This document shows positions 6,842-14,486 of a stretch of 64,000 nucleotides of DNA, piece by piece (positions within the stretch are counted from its first letter, which is position 1; each line of letters starts with the position of its first letter). A program made the translations under genes and the position numbers. The notes beneath the pieces are model-generated. The model made no database searches and was not told the DNA's origin. It was given only the letters and a program-made list of their open reading frames with translations. This stretch comes from Deltaproteobacteria bacterium. Lineage in GTDB: Bacteria; Myxococcota_A; UBA9160; UBA4427. The stretch lies in assembly GCA_029261855.1 (NCBI GenBank), contig JAJDAN010000089.1, forward strand, positions 420,015 through 484,014, written 5' to 3'.

Positions 6842-8884
6842 ATGTCGCCGATGACGCCCCACGCCCGGACCCCGCCGCTCCCGCCCTGGGCCGTGGTCGC
6901 TATCGCCGGCGCCGGCACCGTCGTGGCCACGCTCTTCTTCTTCGGCTTCGATGAGCCCTTCACCCTGCGCGGCGACAACAAGCTCGTCCACTTCCCGATG
7001 AAGCTCGCCGCCTGGCAACAATGGGCAGACGGACAGCTCCCCGCCTGGTCGAACGGCTTGTGGTCGGGCTTCTCGCTCCTCGGCGACCCGACTACGGGGG
7101 TCTGGTACCTGCCCCACTTCCTGGCCTTCGGACTGACGCCGGCACCGCATCTGCGCGCCTTCGACCTGGCGGCCGCCCTGCACGTGGGATGGCTCGCTGC
7201 GGGCAGCGCCGTCCTGCTTCGTCGCTTGGATGCGGGTGCGGTCGCCTGCGGACTCGCGGCGGTGCTCGTTCCCCTGGCGTCCCACGTGCTCGGCTGGACC
7301 GCCTACCTGCCGGGTTTCTCGGCGCTGGCCTGGTGGCCGTGGGTGCTGGTCGGTGCCGACCGACTCGTCGAGACAGCCGATCCCCGGGTTCCTCCTCGCG
7401 CGCTGGTTCTGGCTTCGATCCCCATCGGCGCCCAGGTGCTCGCCGGCTATCCAGAGCTCGGTCTCTACAGCGGCTGCATGGCGGCGGCGTGGATCCTCGC
7501 CGCCGGCGGCGAAGCGAGTATCTCGACGCGCTGTCTCCGTGTCGTCGCCCTTGGCGGCGCCGCCGCACTGCTCGCCGGACCGCAGCTGGTGCCGGGCGCC
7601 CTCTCGGCGCTCGACTCGGTGCGCGACGACGTCCTCGACGTCCCGGCCGTTCTCTCGGTGCAGGGAACATTCGCCGATGTCGTGGACCCACGGGCCGGCG
7701 ACTCGGCAGTCGCAGTCCTGTCGCCCTTCCTCGGCGCAGCGACCCTGGCGCTTGGGTCGGTCGCCGTCCTGCGCCGAACCCGAGGCAGCGGCGTACTGGC
7801 GGGAACGGCCCTGCTGACCGGGCTTCTCGCGCTGGGAGACCGCACGCCCGCATACGGCCTGCTGATGGCGCTTCCCGGCTTCGATCTGTTCCGCGGCCCA
7901 CACAAGTTCTTTCTCTTCACCCAGCTCACGAGCCTGTGGCTGGCTGCGCTTGGCTTCGACGCCCTGCTTCGCAGCCCCCTGCGAAAGCGGTCGGCGACGT
8001 TGCTGGCCGGGACTCTCGCGTTCGCCGCCCTGGCTGAGCACGTTGTGTCGTTCGCGTGGCATCTCCCGCGCGTGGCCAGCAATCACGTTCGCGCGGAAAT
8101 CGAGATATCCGAGGCGATGGCGATCCTCGAGCCCGTCGCTGCGGCAGTCGCACGGGACGAGGGCCTTCCGCCGCCGCGGATCTACACCGCGGCCTGGCTC
8201 CCGGGAATGGGCAGCCTACCCATGGTGGTGGGGCTCGAGATGACGCGTGGGGGCGACGTCGCAGTGCTCTCGCCGCGTCATCACCCGTGGATGCGGGCCA
8301 GCTTGCGTCCGGAGCAACGCGACGCGCTGGGTGTCGACTACCTCTTGCTTCGCGGCCCTTGCTCGAAGCGCCCGGGACGGGACCCCGTCGTTCTCGATGG
8401 CGAGGACTATTGCCTGCGAAGGAATCGCGACGGGCGCCCGCGCTACGAGCTGCTGGCCCACGTGCGGCGCGCGCGGGACTTCGACGAGATGGAGGCGGAG
8501 ATGCGCCGTCCGCGGCCGCCCGCTCGGGTCTCGGTCCTGGCTCCGGAAGCCATGACGCTTCCAGCAGACGGCGGAGCCCCCGGCGATGGCGGAGCGATCG
8601 AAGTGGTGTCGTACCACCCGGGGCACGTGGTGCTCCAGACGCGCGCCGGCGGGGATCGCATCCTGCTGATTCGCGAGTCCTGGAGCCCCGGCTGGACGGC
8701 CCGGATCGACGGCGAGAACACCGAGATCATGCCCGCGGCAGGGGTCTTCTTTGGCGTACGCGTTTCGCCCGGTTCCCACCGCATCGATCTGGACTTCGAG
8801 GCGCCGGGCACCCGCAGCGGCATCGCGCTGGGCGTCGGGTGGCTCGCCCTGGCCGGCGTCGCGCTTCGGCGCGGCCGATCCTGA
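6842..8884 (+). CDS. YfhO-like multi-span membrane protein
   Basis: The 680-residue protein has about 11-12 hydrophobic spans over residues 1-410, beginning with AGAGTVVATLFFFGF, followed by a soluble C-terminal half. The early loop RGDNKLVHFPMKLAAWQQW and PGFDLFRGPHKFF later on resemble the YfhO family and related GT-C fold proteins, in which an acidic first loop may bind a lipid-linked sugar. The end (ESWSPGWTARIDG, then VRVSPGSHRIDLDF) is the typical YfhO beta-rich tail before a last span. In Bacillus YfhO takes part in glycosylation of lipoteichoic acid; the role here is unknown. It may be read together with the amidohydrolase 53 bases downstream. Confidence 0.7.
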   Translation: MSPMTPHARTPPLPPWAVVAIAGAGTVVATLFFFGFDEPFTLRGDNKLVHFPMKLAAWQQWADGQLPAWSNGLWSGFSLLGDPTTGVWYLPHFLAFGLTPAPHLRAFDLAAALHVGWLAAGSAVLLRRLDAGAVACGLAAVLVPLASHVLGWTAYLPGFSALAWWPWVLVGADRLVETADPRVPPRALVLASIPIGAQVLAGYPELGLYSGCMAAAWILAAGGEASISTRCLRVVALGGAAALLAGPQLVPGALSALDSVRDDVLDVPAVLSVQGTFADVVDPRAGDSAVAVLSPFLGAATLALGSVAVLRRTRGSGVLAGTALLTGLLALGDRTPAYGLLMALPGFDLFRGPHKFFLFTQLTSLWLAALGFDALLRSPLRKRSATLLAGTLAFAALAEHVVSFAWHLPRVASNHVRAEIEISEAMAILEPVAAAVARDEGLPPPRIYTAAWLPGMGSLPMVVGLEMTRGGDVAVLSPRHHPWMRASLRPEQRDALGVDYLLLRGPCSKRPGRDPVVLDGEDYCLRRNRDGRPRYELLAHVRRARDFDEMEAEMRRPRPPARVSVLAPEAMTLPADGGAPGDGGAIEVVSYHPGHVVLQTRAGGDRILLIRESWSPGWTARIDGENTEIMPAAGVFFGVRVSPGSHRIDLDFEAPGTRSGIALGVGWLALAGVALRRGRS

Positions 8885-8937
8885 GCGACGGGTCAATTCC
8901 CCCTCAGGGCGCTCCTGCTTCGCTACGTTCGGACCCC

Positions 8938-10137
8938 ATGGCCTACATCGAAGATCGCCTCGTCCACGACGCCGACGCCCACATCATGGAAACCCCGTCC
9001 TGGCTGCGGGACTACGCCGACCCCGGCATCCGAGACCGCGTGGCGATCCCGGGCTACGCGAACGAGCTGCGTCAAACCGGCGACAACGACCAGCAGCTCG
9101 CCGATCTCGACGACGCATTCACGCGCATCGCGACGAAGCACGCGTCGGACGCCTACCGCGCAGAAGAAGCCGACGAGATCATGAACCGCAAGAACTTCGC
9201 CGCCACGGGCTCGTTCATCGCAGACGACCGACCGCGCGCCCTCGACCTCATCGGAGTCGCCAGCCAGCTCGTCTTCAACACCTTCCACAACCGACGCCTG
9301 CACGACTGGGAGCATTCGGGCGATCTCGATCTCGCCTACGGCACGGCACGTGCGCACAACCGGGGCATGCTCGACTTCTGCTCCGTCGACCGTCGCCTGC
9401 TCGCGACCTGCTACGTGCCGCTCGCGGACTTCGAACGCGCGCGTGCCATCGCCGAAGAGTCGATCGAAGCGGGAGCCGCCGCGTTGCTCGTCGCGTCGGG
9501 TTGCCCGAAGGGTCACTCCCCGAGCCACGTGGCCCTCGACCCGGTGTGGGCGGTTGCTCAGGAAGCCGGCGTCCCCGTCGTCTTTCACGTGGGCGGTACC
9601 GGCGACCTGCTCGATGCGTCGTACTTCCAGAACGGACTGCCCATCCCGAAGGACTTCCACGGCGGCGAGGAGAACTTCCGCTCGGTGGACTACATGGGCA
9701 TCCCGTTCCCGCCCATGCAGACCCTCGCCACCATGATCTTCGACGGCGTGCTGGAGCGTTTCCCGTCGCTCCGCATCGGGGTCATCGAGCAAGGTGCCAT
9801 CTGGCTCCCGAGCTGGATCCGTCAGATGGAGTCTGCGGTCGAGGCCTTCGGCCGACACGAAGAGCGGCTCCAGAAGCTGTCCCTGCGACCCACCGAATAC
9901 GTGCAGCGGCAGATCCGGGTGACCCCCTACCCCACCGAAGACGTCGGCTGGATCACGGATCAGGTGGGGCCGGACGTCTGCCTCTTTTCGACCGACTTTC
10001 CCCATGTCGAGGGCGGTAGACGCCCCTACGAGCGCTTCGAGCGCAGTCTGGGCGACGTAAGCGAACGTGTTCGCAATCGGTTCTACGCCGAGAATTTCGT
10101 GGATCTGATGGGTCGCGGGCTGCCCGACGGGCTCTGA
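8938..10137 (+). CDS. Amidohydrolase family protein (amidohydrolase 2)
   Basis: The 399-residue protein begins with the metal-binding strand HDADAHIMET (DADAH at 11-15). It has VVFHVGG as the third-strand histidine motif and FSTDFPHVEGG near the C terminus, which is the SDFPH mark of amidohydrolase 2 (PF04909). Relatives include decarboxylases and hydrolases in aromatic breakdown, such as ACMSD-like enzymes. A TACGTT box lies 8 bases before the ATG, so a very short leader is possible. Exact reaction unknown: the family covers C-C and C-N hydrolysis and decarboxylation. It converges on the nucleotidyltransferase gene. Confidence 0.85.
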   Translation: MAYIEDRLVHDADAHIMETPSWLRDYADPGIRDRVAIPGYANELRQTGDNDQQLADLDDAFTRIATKHASDAYRAEEADEIMNRKNFAATGSFIADDRPRALDLIGVASQLVFNTFHNRRLHDWEHSGDLDLAYGTARAHNRGMLDFCSVDRRLLATCYVPLADFERARAIAEESIEAGAAALLVASGCPKGHSPSHVALDPVWAVAQEAGVPVVFHVGGTGDLLDASYFQNGLPIPKDFHGGEENFRSVDYMGIPFPPMQTLATMIFDGVLERFPSLRIGVIEQGAIWLPSWIRQMESAVEAFGRHEERLQKLSLRPTEYVQRQIRVTPYPTEDVGWITDQVGPDVCLFSTDFPHVEGGRRPYERFERSLGDVSERVRNRFYAENFVDLMGRGLPDGL

Positions 10138-10154
10138 GCCCCCCGCTCACGGGG
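10129..10154. terminator. Paired short hairpins between convergent genes
   Basis: GGGCT-CTG-AGCCC overlaps the amidohydrolase stop codon and is followed by CCCC-GCTCAC-GGGG reaching into the convergent gene's last codons. Neither has a T run. They may be a weak bidirectional terminator; the call rests on position. Confidence 0.3.
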
Positions 10155-10710
10155 TTCGCGCGATCGCTTCCGCGAGGCGTGTGAGACGTTCGTCTTCGGG
10201 ACCGACGATCCGGGTGAGCCAGTCGCGCGCATAGTCGCCGTCGAACTCCTCGCCCAGGGCGAACAGCACCTCATCGATGTCGCGCCAGTCCTTCGCGCGA
10301 TCGAAGATCGCCTTGAAGACCACCAGGTCTTCGGCGGACAGCACGTGGATCGTGTCCCCGTCACCGAACGGAACCCGGCGTCGACGCTCGTAGCAGCTGT
10401 CGTGGAAAGCGTCGTAGGAAAAGAACAGGTCGACGGGTGTAGCCTGCCAACGCACGCGCAGCTGTCCGTCGCGGGCGAGCCTCGCGCGCTCGTGCGTCCC
10501 GACCTCCTCGGCCCCGAGATCTTCGAGGGTGCCGAGCACGTCGCCCGCGTGATCGACGGAAGTAAAGACGTTGAGATCGAGGTCGATGGTCGCCCGAGGC
10601 GCGGCATAGTAGGCGAGTGCAATGGCGCCGCCGAACGCGTGGGGGATGCGCCGCCGGTGCAGCTCGTCCTCGAGGGTCAAGAGCTTCTCGGAGAGAGACA
10701 GATCCGGCAT
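10147..10710 (-). CDS. Nucleotidyltransferase-fold protein, possible toxin of a two-gene module
   Basis: The 187-residue protein has the minimal nucleotidyltransferase core: FGGAIALAYYAAPRATIDLDL at about residues 26-46, with GG and the two metal-binding aspartates Asp43 and Asp45. A third acidic site may lie near LRVRWQATPVDLFFS. The later VLSAEDLVVFKAIFDRAKDWRDI is the downstream helix typical of AbiEii/AbiGii-like and DUF1814-type proteins. It follows the upstream gene by 5 bases, so the two are co-transcribed. Several NTase families act as toxins that modify tRNA ends or partner proteins, but the same fold also serves in harmless modification. Toxin activity is inference. Confidence 0.7.
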   Translation of the reverse strand: MPDLSLSEKLLTLEDELHRRRIPHAFGGAIALAYYAAPRATIDLDLNVFTSVDHAGDVLGTLEDLGAEEVGTHERARLARDGQLRVRWQATPVDLFFSYDAFHDSCYERRRRVPFGDGDTIHVLSAEDLVVFKAIFDRAKDWRDIDEVLFALGEEFDGDYARDWLTRIVGPEDERLTRLAEAIARTP

Positions 10711-10715
10711 CGCGG

Positions 10716-11216
10716 TCAGCTCGCGAGACGCGACGCAATCCGCGGGAAGCGCGGCTTCTCGGGTTGAGGCGGCGGCGGTCGGCTCGCAGCGATGCGTCCG
10801 TACAGATCGAGCAGGTCGCGAAGCGCGCGGCCCCGGTCCGCGGCGGTGGCGCCCACCCATTCGGACACGTCCTCGAGTTCATCCGGCAGCGGCTCTTCCG
10901 GGACCCGGAAGAGAGCGGCGCGGAGGACCGCGGCCAGGCGAGGGTCGAGGGGATCGGATCGGTGCAGCCGCGACAACAAGGCGCGGGCCTCGGGCTCGCG
11001 CGAGCGTTCGACGAAATCGACTCCCGCCGCTCGGGCCCTGCGGACCAGGGCCCGGGAATCGAAGGGCCGCTGTGCCCGCGCCGCGGCCCGGGACAGGACG
11101 TCCCGGGTCAGAGGCCCGCGGAAGCCGACCAGGCGTCTGGACCGAGGGCCCCGTGCCGTGGCGAGGCTCTCCCGGATCTCGAACCGGTCGGAGCCGCGGT
11201 GAACCAGATAGGCCAT
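10716..11216 (-). CDS. Uncharacterised partner of the nucleotidyltransferase
   Basis: A 166-residue, arginine-rich soluble protein beginning MAYLVHRGSDRFEIRESL, with short helices rich in Arg, Leu and Ala, including ALRDLLDLYGRIAASR near residues 130-145. I recall similar proteins directly upstream of nucleotidyltransferase genes in actinobacteria, but I cannot name a domain. The order (small basic gene first, NTase second, 5-base gap) and the AT-rich, repeat-bearing promoter region fit a self-regulated antitoxin or DNA-binding partner. The ATG at 11216 has only a weak ribosome binding site (AGGCA). Confidence 0.6.
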   Translation of the reverse strand: MAYLVHRGSDRFEIRESLATARGPRSRRLVGFRGPLTRDVLSRAAARAQRPFDSRALVRRARAAGVDFVERSREPEARALLSRLHRSDPLDPRLAAVLRAALFRVPEEPLPDELEDVSEWVGATAADRGRALRDLLDLYGRIAASRPPPPQPEKPRFPRIASRLAS

Positions 11217-11234
11217 CGTAGTGCCTATCGTAAC

Positions 11235-11263
11235 TATTTATGTACTTCTTGACATCCAGTCAC
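11235..11263 (-). promoter_or_regulatory. Putative promoter of the two-gene nucleotidyltransferase module
   Basis: On the minus strand GTGACT (11263-11258) and TAAATA (11240-11235) are separated by 17 bases, a reasonable sigma-70 layout in an AT-rich island. It would start transcription about 12 bases before the ATG at 11216 or a little earlier. Confidence 0.4.
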
Positions 11264-11287
11264 GATTTCACCTGATTTGGCAGTCAC
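11257..11287. repeat. Two CAGTCAC direct repeats at the module promoter
   Basis: CAGTCAC occurs at 11257-11263 and 11281-11287, 24 bases apart centre to centre, close to two and a quarter helical turns. The promoter-proximal copy covers the putative -35 box. The pair could be an operator for the module's own small protein. The 104 bases from 11288 to 11391 hold no gene I can support. Confidence 0.35.
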
Positions 11288-11391
11288 TTAGGAGATTCGA
11301 TCTACTTCGTCCCCATCGGGAACAGGCCCGCGACCGGGCAGGCGGCGCCGGCGATGTACTCGATCATGACGTTGTCCGCGGGCGCACGTCG

Positions 11392-11910
11392 TCAGTCGTC
11401 GCCGATCTTCCGCCGCAGAGTGGGCTTGCCGTTCTGCCCGCCGTTGGCGGCGTTCCAGCGCTGCCACTCGGGTCGCAGGATGCGTCGGCAACGACCCTTG
11501 GCGTTGTAGTCGCTGCAGTCCTTGTCGTACTTCCGCGGCTCGGCAGCTTTCGCCGGCGCCGGGCGCGGCGCTCCCGCGTTCGCCTGCCTCTGATTCCGCG
11601 CGCGCTGCTGGGCGGCCTGACGAAGTCGCGCCTTCCGCCTCTCCATCTCGCGAACCCGATCGTCGGGACGAAGCGACCCTCCCGCCGCGCGGCCCGCTGT
11701 TTCGCCGGTGATGCTGATCTCCTTCTTCAACACCTTCCGCTCGACCTGGTTCCGATATTCGGGCGGAACCTGACCGATGTCCTGGGTGAAGTGGAGCCGC
11801 CCCTTGGAGTCGACGTACTGGAACATCTCTGCGCTGGCCGCGGGCGCGAGCCACAGCATCGCCACCGACAGCACGAGCGGCACGGACACGGCGACACGGG
11901 GAAGCGACAT
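11392..11910 (-). CDS. DUF4124 domain-containing secreted protein
   Basis: With the ATG at 11910 the product is 172 residues. It has a signal peptide (VAVSVPLVLSVAMLWLAPAASA, cleavage near residue 27), then the DUF4124 strand pattern MFQYVDSKGRLHFTQDIGQVP. The rest is basic and low in complexity (repeated Arg, Ala and Pro to about residue 125), ending in YDKDCSDYNAKGRCRRIL with two cysteines. DUF4124 is a small periplasmic beta domain of unknown function in proteobacteria. A longer start at 12021 (TTG) would hide the signal peptide and is less likely. It is divergent from the selenoprotein gene. Confidence 0.75.
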   Translation of the reverse strand: MSLPRVAVSVPLVLSVAMLWLAPAASAEMFQYVDSKGRLHFTQDIGQVPPEYRNQVERKVLKKEISITGETAGRAAGGSLRPDDRVREMERRKARLRQAAQQRARNQRQANAGAPRPAPAKAAEPRKYDKDCSDYNAKGRCRRILRPEWQRWNAANGGQNGKPTLRRKIGDD

Positions 11911-12070
11911 ACCTGGCGCTTCGTCCCCACCGGATCGTCGCTTGAGCGGCCACGCTCCCGCCGGCAACGCACCCGCAATGCGTGAGCAACCCACCCGCGC
12001 GTCCGGCGAACGCAGCGGCAACTCGAGCTTCGTCCGCTAGCGTTCGACACCCAAGAGGGGGCAGCGCGCC

Positions 12071-13315
12071 ATGACCATCGAACGAGATGCACTCGGCTTC
12101 GACGCACCCGCACCGATTGGCCACCCCGGCCGATCCGGGTTGCCGGCTGGCCGTACGACGGGACCGGAGATCGGGGAGCCGCTTCCCGGTCTCAGACTGC
12201 CGGACCGGGACGGAAGGATCGTCGACCTGCATGCGGACCGCGGCGGAGCACCGGCCGTGGTGGTCTTCTTTCGCTCGGCCGTCTGGTGACCCCCTTGCTG
12301 GACGCAGCTCGGTGAGCTGCGCGACGCCCATCCCGCCTTCGAAGCCGCGGGTGTCAAGCTCTATGCAATCTCCTACGACGATCCGAAGGCGCTGCGCGCC
12401 TTCGGCGAACAGCAGCAGATCCCCTACCCGCTGCTCTCCGATATCGATTCGGAAGTCATCCGTCGCTACGGGATCCTGAACGATCAGGTCGAGCCCGGCG
12501 ATGCGCTCTTGTACGGCATCCCGTACCCCGGCGTCTTCGTCAGTGACGGCGACGGGCGCGTCGTCTCGAAGTTCTTCCACGACAGCTACAAGAAGCGGGA
12601 CAGCCCGGAGATCCTGCTCGACGCAGCACTCGGGCGGGTCCAGATCGACGAGAGCGCGCCGTGCGCGAACGCAGGGGATGACGCCGTGCGGGTCACCGCC
12701 CAGGTGCGCGGCGGCCGCGGGACGATCCGACAGGGAATCCTGCGACACCTCGTCGTGCGCTTCGCCGTGCGGGAAGGACTGCACATCTACGGCGAACCGG
12801 TTCTCGAAGGCATGGTCCCCACTCGGGTCCGGCTTTCGGGGCCTCCCGGTCTCGTGGTGGAAGAACCCATCCTGCCGCCGACCGCGCGCGTCCATCTGCA
12901 GAGCATGGGCACCGAGCTTTCCGTCTGGAGCGGGATCGTCGACATCGTCGTGCCCTTCTACGCCGTGGGAGAACTCGCCAGTGAGGTGCGGCCCCTCGAC
13001 CGCGATTCGGTGCAGCTCGAGATCGACATCGCGTATCAGGCCTGCAGCGACGACACCTGCCTGCTTCCCCGAACCGAGAAGCTCACCCTCGACGTTCCGC
13101 TCGAGGTGGTCGACGTGCCATCCCTCGCCCTGCACCGGGGGCACGGTCAACGCGAAGGCGGCTACGACGCGACGCCGCACATGCTGCGGCTGCTCCTGCG
13201 CAAGGTCCGCGCGCATCCGCTCGGGCTCGTGCGCTACGTCTGGAAGAACGGGAAGCTCGAGCTCGCCGCGCGGAGACGCGCGCGAGCGGCCCGGAAGCCC
13301 GCTTCGGGGAGCTAG
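12071..13315 (+). CDS. Predicted selenoprotein: peroxiredoxin-like domain fused to a DsbD-alpha-like domain
   Basis: The ATG at 12071 follows AGAGGGGG. The frame meets TGA at 12287-12289 and stays open on both sides, giving 414 residues if TGA is read as selenocysteine at position 73. The local protein reads VVVFFRSAVW-U-PPCWTQLGEL. Relatives have FFRSADWCPYC here, so Sec takes the place of the first redox cysteine and Cys76 keeps the second (UxxC). Residues 31-190 form an AhpC/TSA-type fold (AISYDDPKALRAFGEQ, PLLSDIDSEVIRRYG, GVFVSDGDGRVVSKFFH). Residues 205-350 resemble the DsbD N-terminal alpha domain, with YQACSDDTCLLPRTEKL and the pair Cys325/Cys330. There is no signal peptide. A hairpin fitting the bacterial SECIS model follows the TGA. 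It probably reduces peroxides or disulfides. An automatic annotation would split it into a 72-residue and a 268-residue ORF. Confidence 0.85.
12303..12321 (+). promoter_or_regulatory. SECIS-like hairpin after the in-frame TGA
   Basis: CGCAGCTC and GAGCTGCG form a perfect 8-bp stem with a GGT loop. The loop begins 22 bases after the A of the TGA at 12287-12289. The published bacterial SECIS model asks for an apical loop of 3-14 bases with a G in the first two positions, 16-37 bases past the UGA, so this fits. SelB would bind it in the mRNA. Confidence 0.65.
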
Positions 13316-13340
13316 CCCCGATCCGTCATGCGGATCAGGG
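13316..13340 (+). terminator. Hairpin right after the selenoprotein stop
   Basis: CCCCGATCCG-TCATG-CGGATCAGGG follows the TAG directly: a 6-bp perfect stem extended by three G-C pairs after one mismatch. It closely resembles the element after the MFS gene at 23014. The remaining 183 bases to 13523 hold no gene I can support. Confidence 0.5.
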
Positions 13341-13523
13341 CGCGACTCCAATGCGCGCCCGGGAGCCCGCTACAGGGCGGCCCGCGCGGCATCCCGAGAC
13401 CGCCGACAGGATCTCACACCCGTGAGGTTCTCCTGTTCCTGCCGCATCCGCTCGCGAAGCCGGTTCCGAAGGGTTCTACCCGGAACTCCGCGCGCTCGAA
13501 GCCAAGGCAATGACGCATTGGGG

Positions 13524-14486
13524 CTAGCGCGCTTCGCCGAAGCAGGACCGGATCACTGCTTCCGCGAAGAAGTCGCCACCCGTCGCGGTCAGGTGGTCCG
13601 GGTCGATGAAGAGCTCGTCCTGGAAGTCGATGCCGAGGTCCCGGTAGTCGACGTAGCGGGTACCGAGTTCGGCGGCGAGGTCGCGGAGTGCCCGGTGGGC
13701 GTCGACGAAGCGCTCGTCCTCTGCAGTCAGCGCGCGAACCCTTGGAGACACCGCCGTCCGAACGAGGCAGACATCTGCACCGCGATCGATGAGGAACGCG
13801 AGCATCCGACGATAGGCCGCAAAGGACTCGCTGGCGCGGATGTCTTCGAGCGGACGGTTCTTGCGGACGATCTTCCCCGCCAGCTCGTCCCGCGCGTCGG
13901 GCTCGAGCTGCAGCATCTCGTACTGCAGCACTGCGTCGAAGGCATTGGCCGGCTGCTTGCGCACGTGAGCCTCTCGCACCCGCGCAACGAGACCGAGTGG
14001 ATCGCGAAGCTCGCCGATCTGACGCGCGACGCCGGGCTCGAAGATGTAGAGACGGAAAGGAAGGCCGAAGTTCTGCGTGAAGTACTCGTCGTGTTGCTGC
14101 GTGCCGGACCTCTCGCGCGCCCTGTTGAAGAGCTGCGGACTCGCGCCGACGATCACACGTCCGGGTTCCCGGTGTCGAAAGTACTCCCTGGCGACGATCT
14201 CGTTCGCCATCGTCGAAGACCCTCCGCCGGAAAGATTGACGAAGTCGTCGCGGGTGACGAACCCGCGGAAGGTGTGCGAGTCGCCCAGCACGACGTCAGT
14301 CCCGACGGCCCGATACACCAGGTCCACGCGATGGGCCCAGCCCTGCTCGAGAGGCACGACGAACAGACGCAGCAGGATCTCGGCGATGAGCAGCGTGAGC
14401 GCGACGCCGATCCCGACGTCGACGGCGAACCGCTTCGCGTCCGCGCCCGTCTCGGCGCTAGAAGAATCGGTAGAGGAATTCAACAT
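13524..14486 (-). CDS. AlgX/AlgJ-like SGNH acyltransferase partner of MBOAT
   Basis: The 320-residue protein has one N-terminal membrane span (FAVDVGIGVALTLLIAEILLRL, 20-41) and a periplasmic SGNH-type domain: Gly68-Asp69-Ser70-His71 in VVLGDSHTF, and Asp295/His298 in FIDPDHLTATGG. Such proteins pass an acetyl or acyl group, delivered across the membrane by an MBOAT protein, to a polysaccharide. Its start overlaps the MBOAT gene end by 29 bases, which supports a working pair. The acceptor glycan is unknown; no polysaccharide cluster is seen here. Confidence 0.75.
   Translation of the reverse strand: MLNSSTDSSSAETGADAKRFAVDVGIGVALTLLIAEILLRLFVVPLEQGWAHRVDLVYRAVGTDVVLGDSHTFRGFVTRDDFVNLSGGGSSTMANEIVAREYFRHREPGRVIVGASPQLFNRARERSGTQQHDEYFTQNFGLPFRLYIFEPGVARQIGELRDPLGLVARVREAHVRKQPANAFDAVLQYEMLQLEPDARDELAGKIVRKNRPLEDIRASESFAAYRRMLAFLIDRGADVCLVRTAVSPRVRALTAEDERFVDAHRALRDLAAELGTRYVDYRDLGIDFQDELFIDPDHLTATGGDFFAEAVIRSCFGEAR

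Noticed and set aside
5429..8086. A very long minus-strand ORF spanning the AtoE, TauD and YfhO genes
   Set aside because: It is out of frame with three well-supported genes and its protein is Arg/Gly/Pro-rich, as expected for an antisense shadow in GC-rich DNA.
8056..10137. A 693-residue ORF that extends the amidohydrolase upstream into the YfhO-like gene
   Set aside because: The first 290 residues are an out-of-frame reading of the YfhO-like gene; the amidohydrolase domain starts normally at the ATG at 8938.
12071..12289. A 72-residue redoxin ORF ending at TGA, read as a truncated pseudogene
   Set aside because: The same frame stays open for 341 more codons after the TGA and continues the fold; the TGA sits at the redox residue and a SECIS-like hairpin follows. 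Selenocysteine explains all of this better than decay.
13341..13523. A possible tRNA around GGTTCTACCCGGAACTCC
   Set aside because: The segment looks a little like a T arm, but I could not find matching acceptor, D and anticodon stems.
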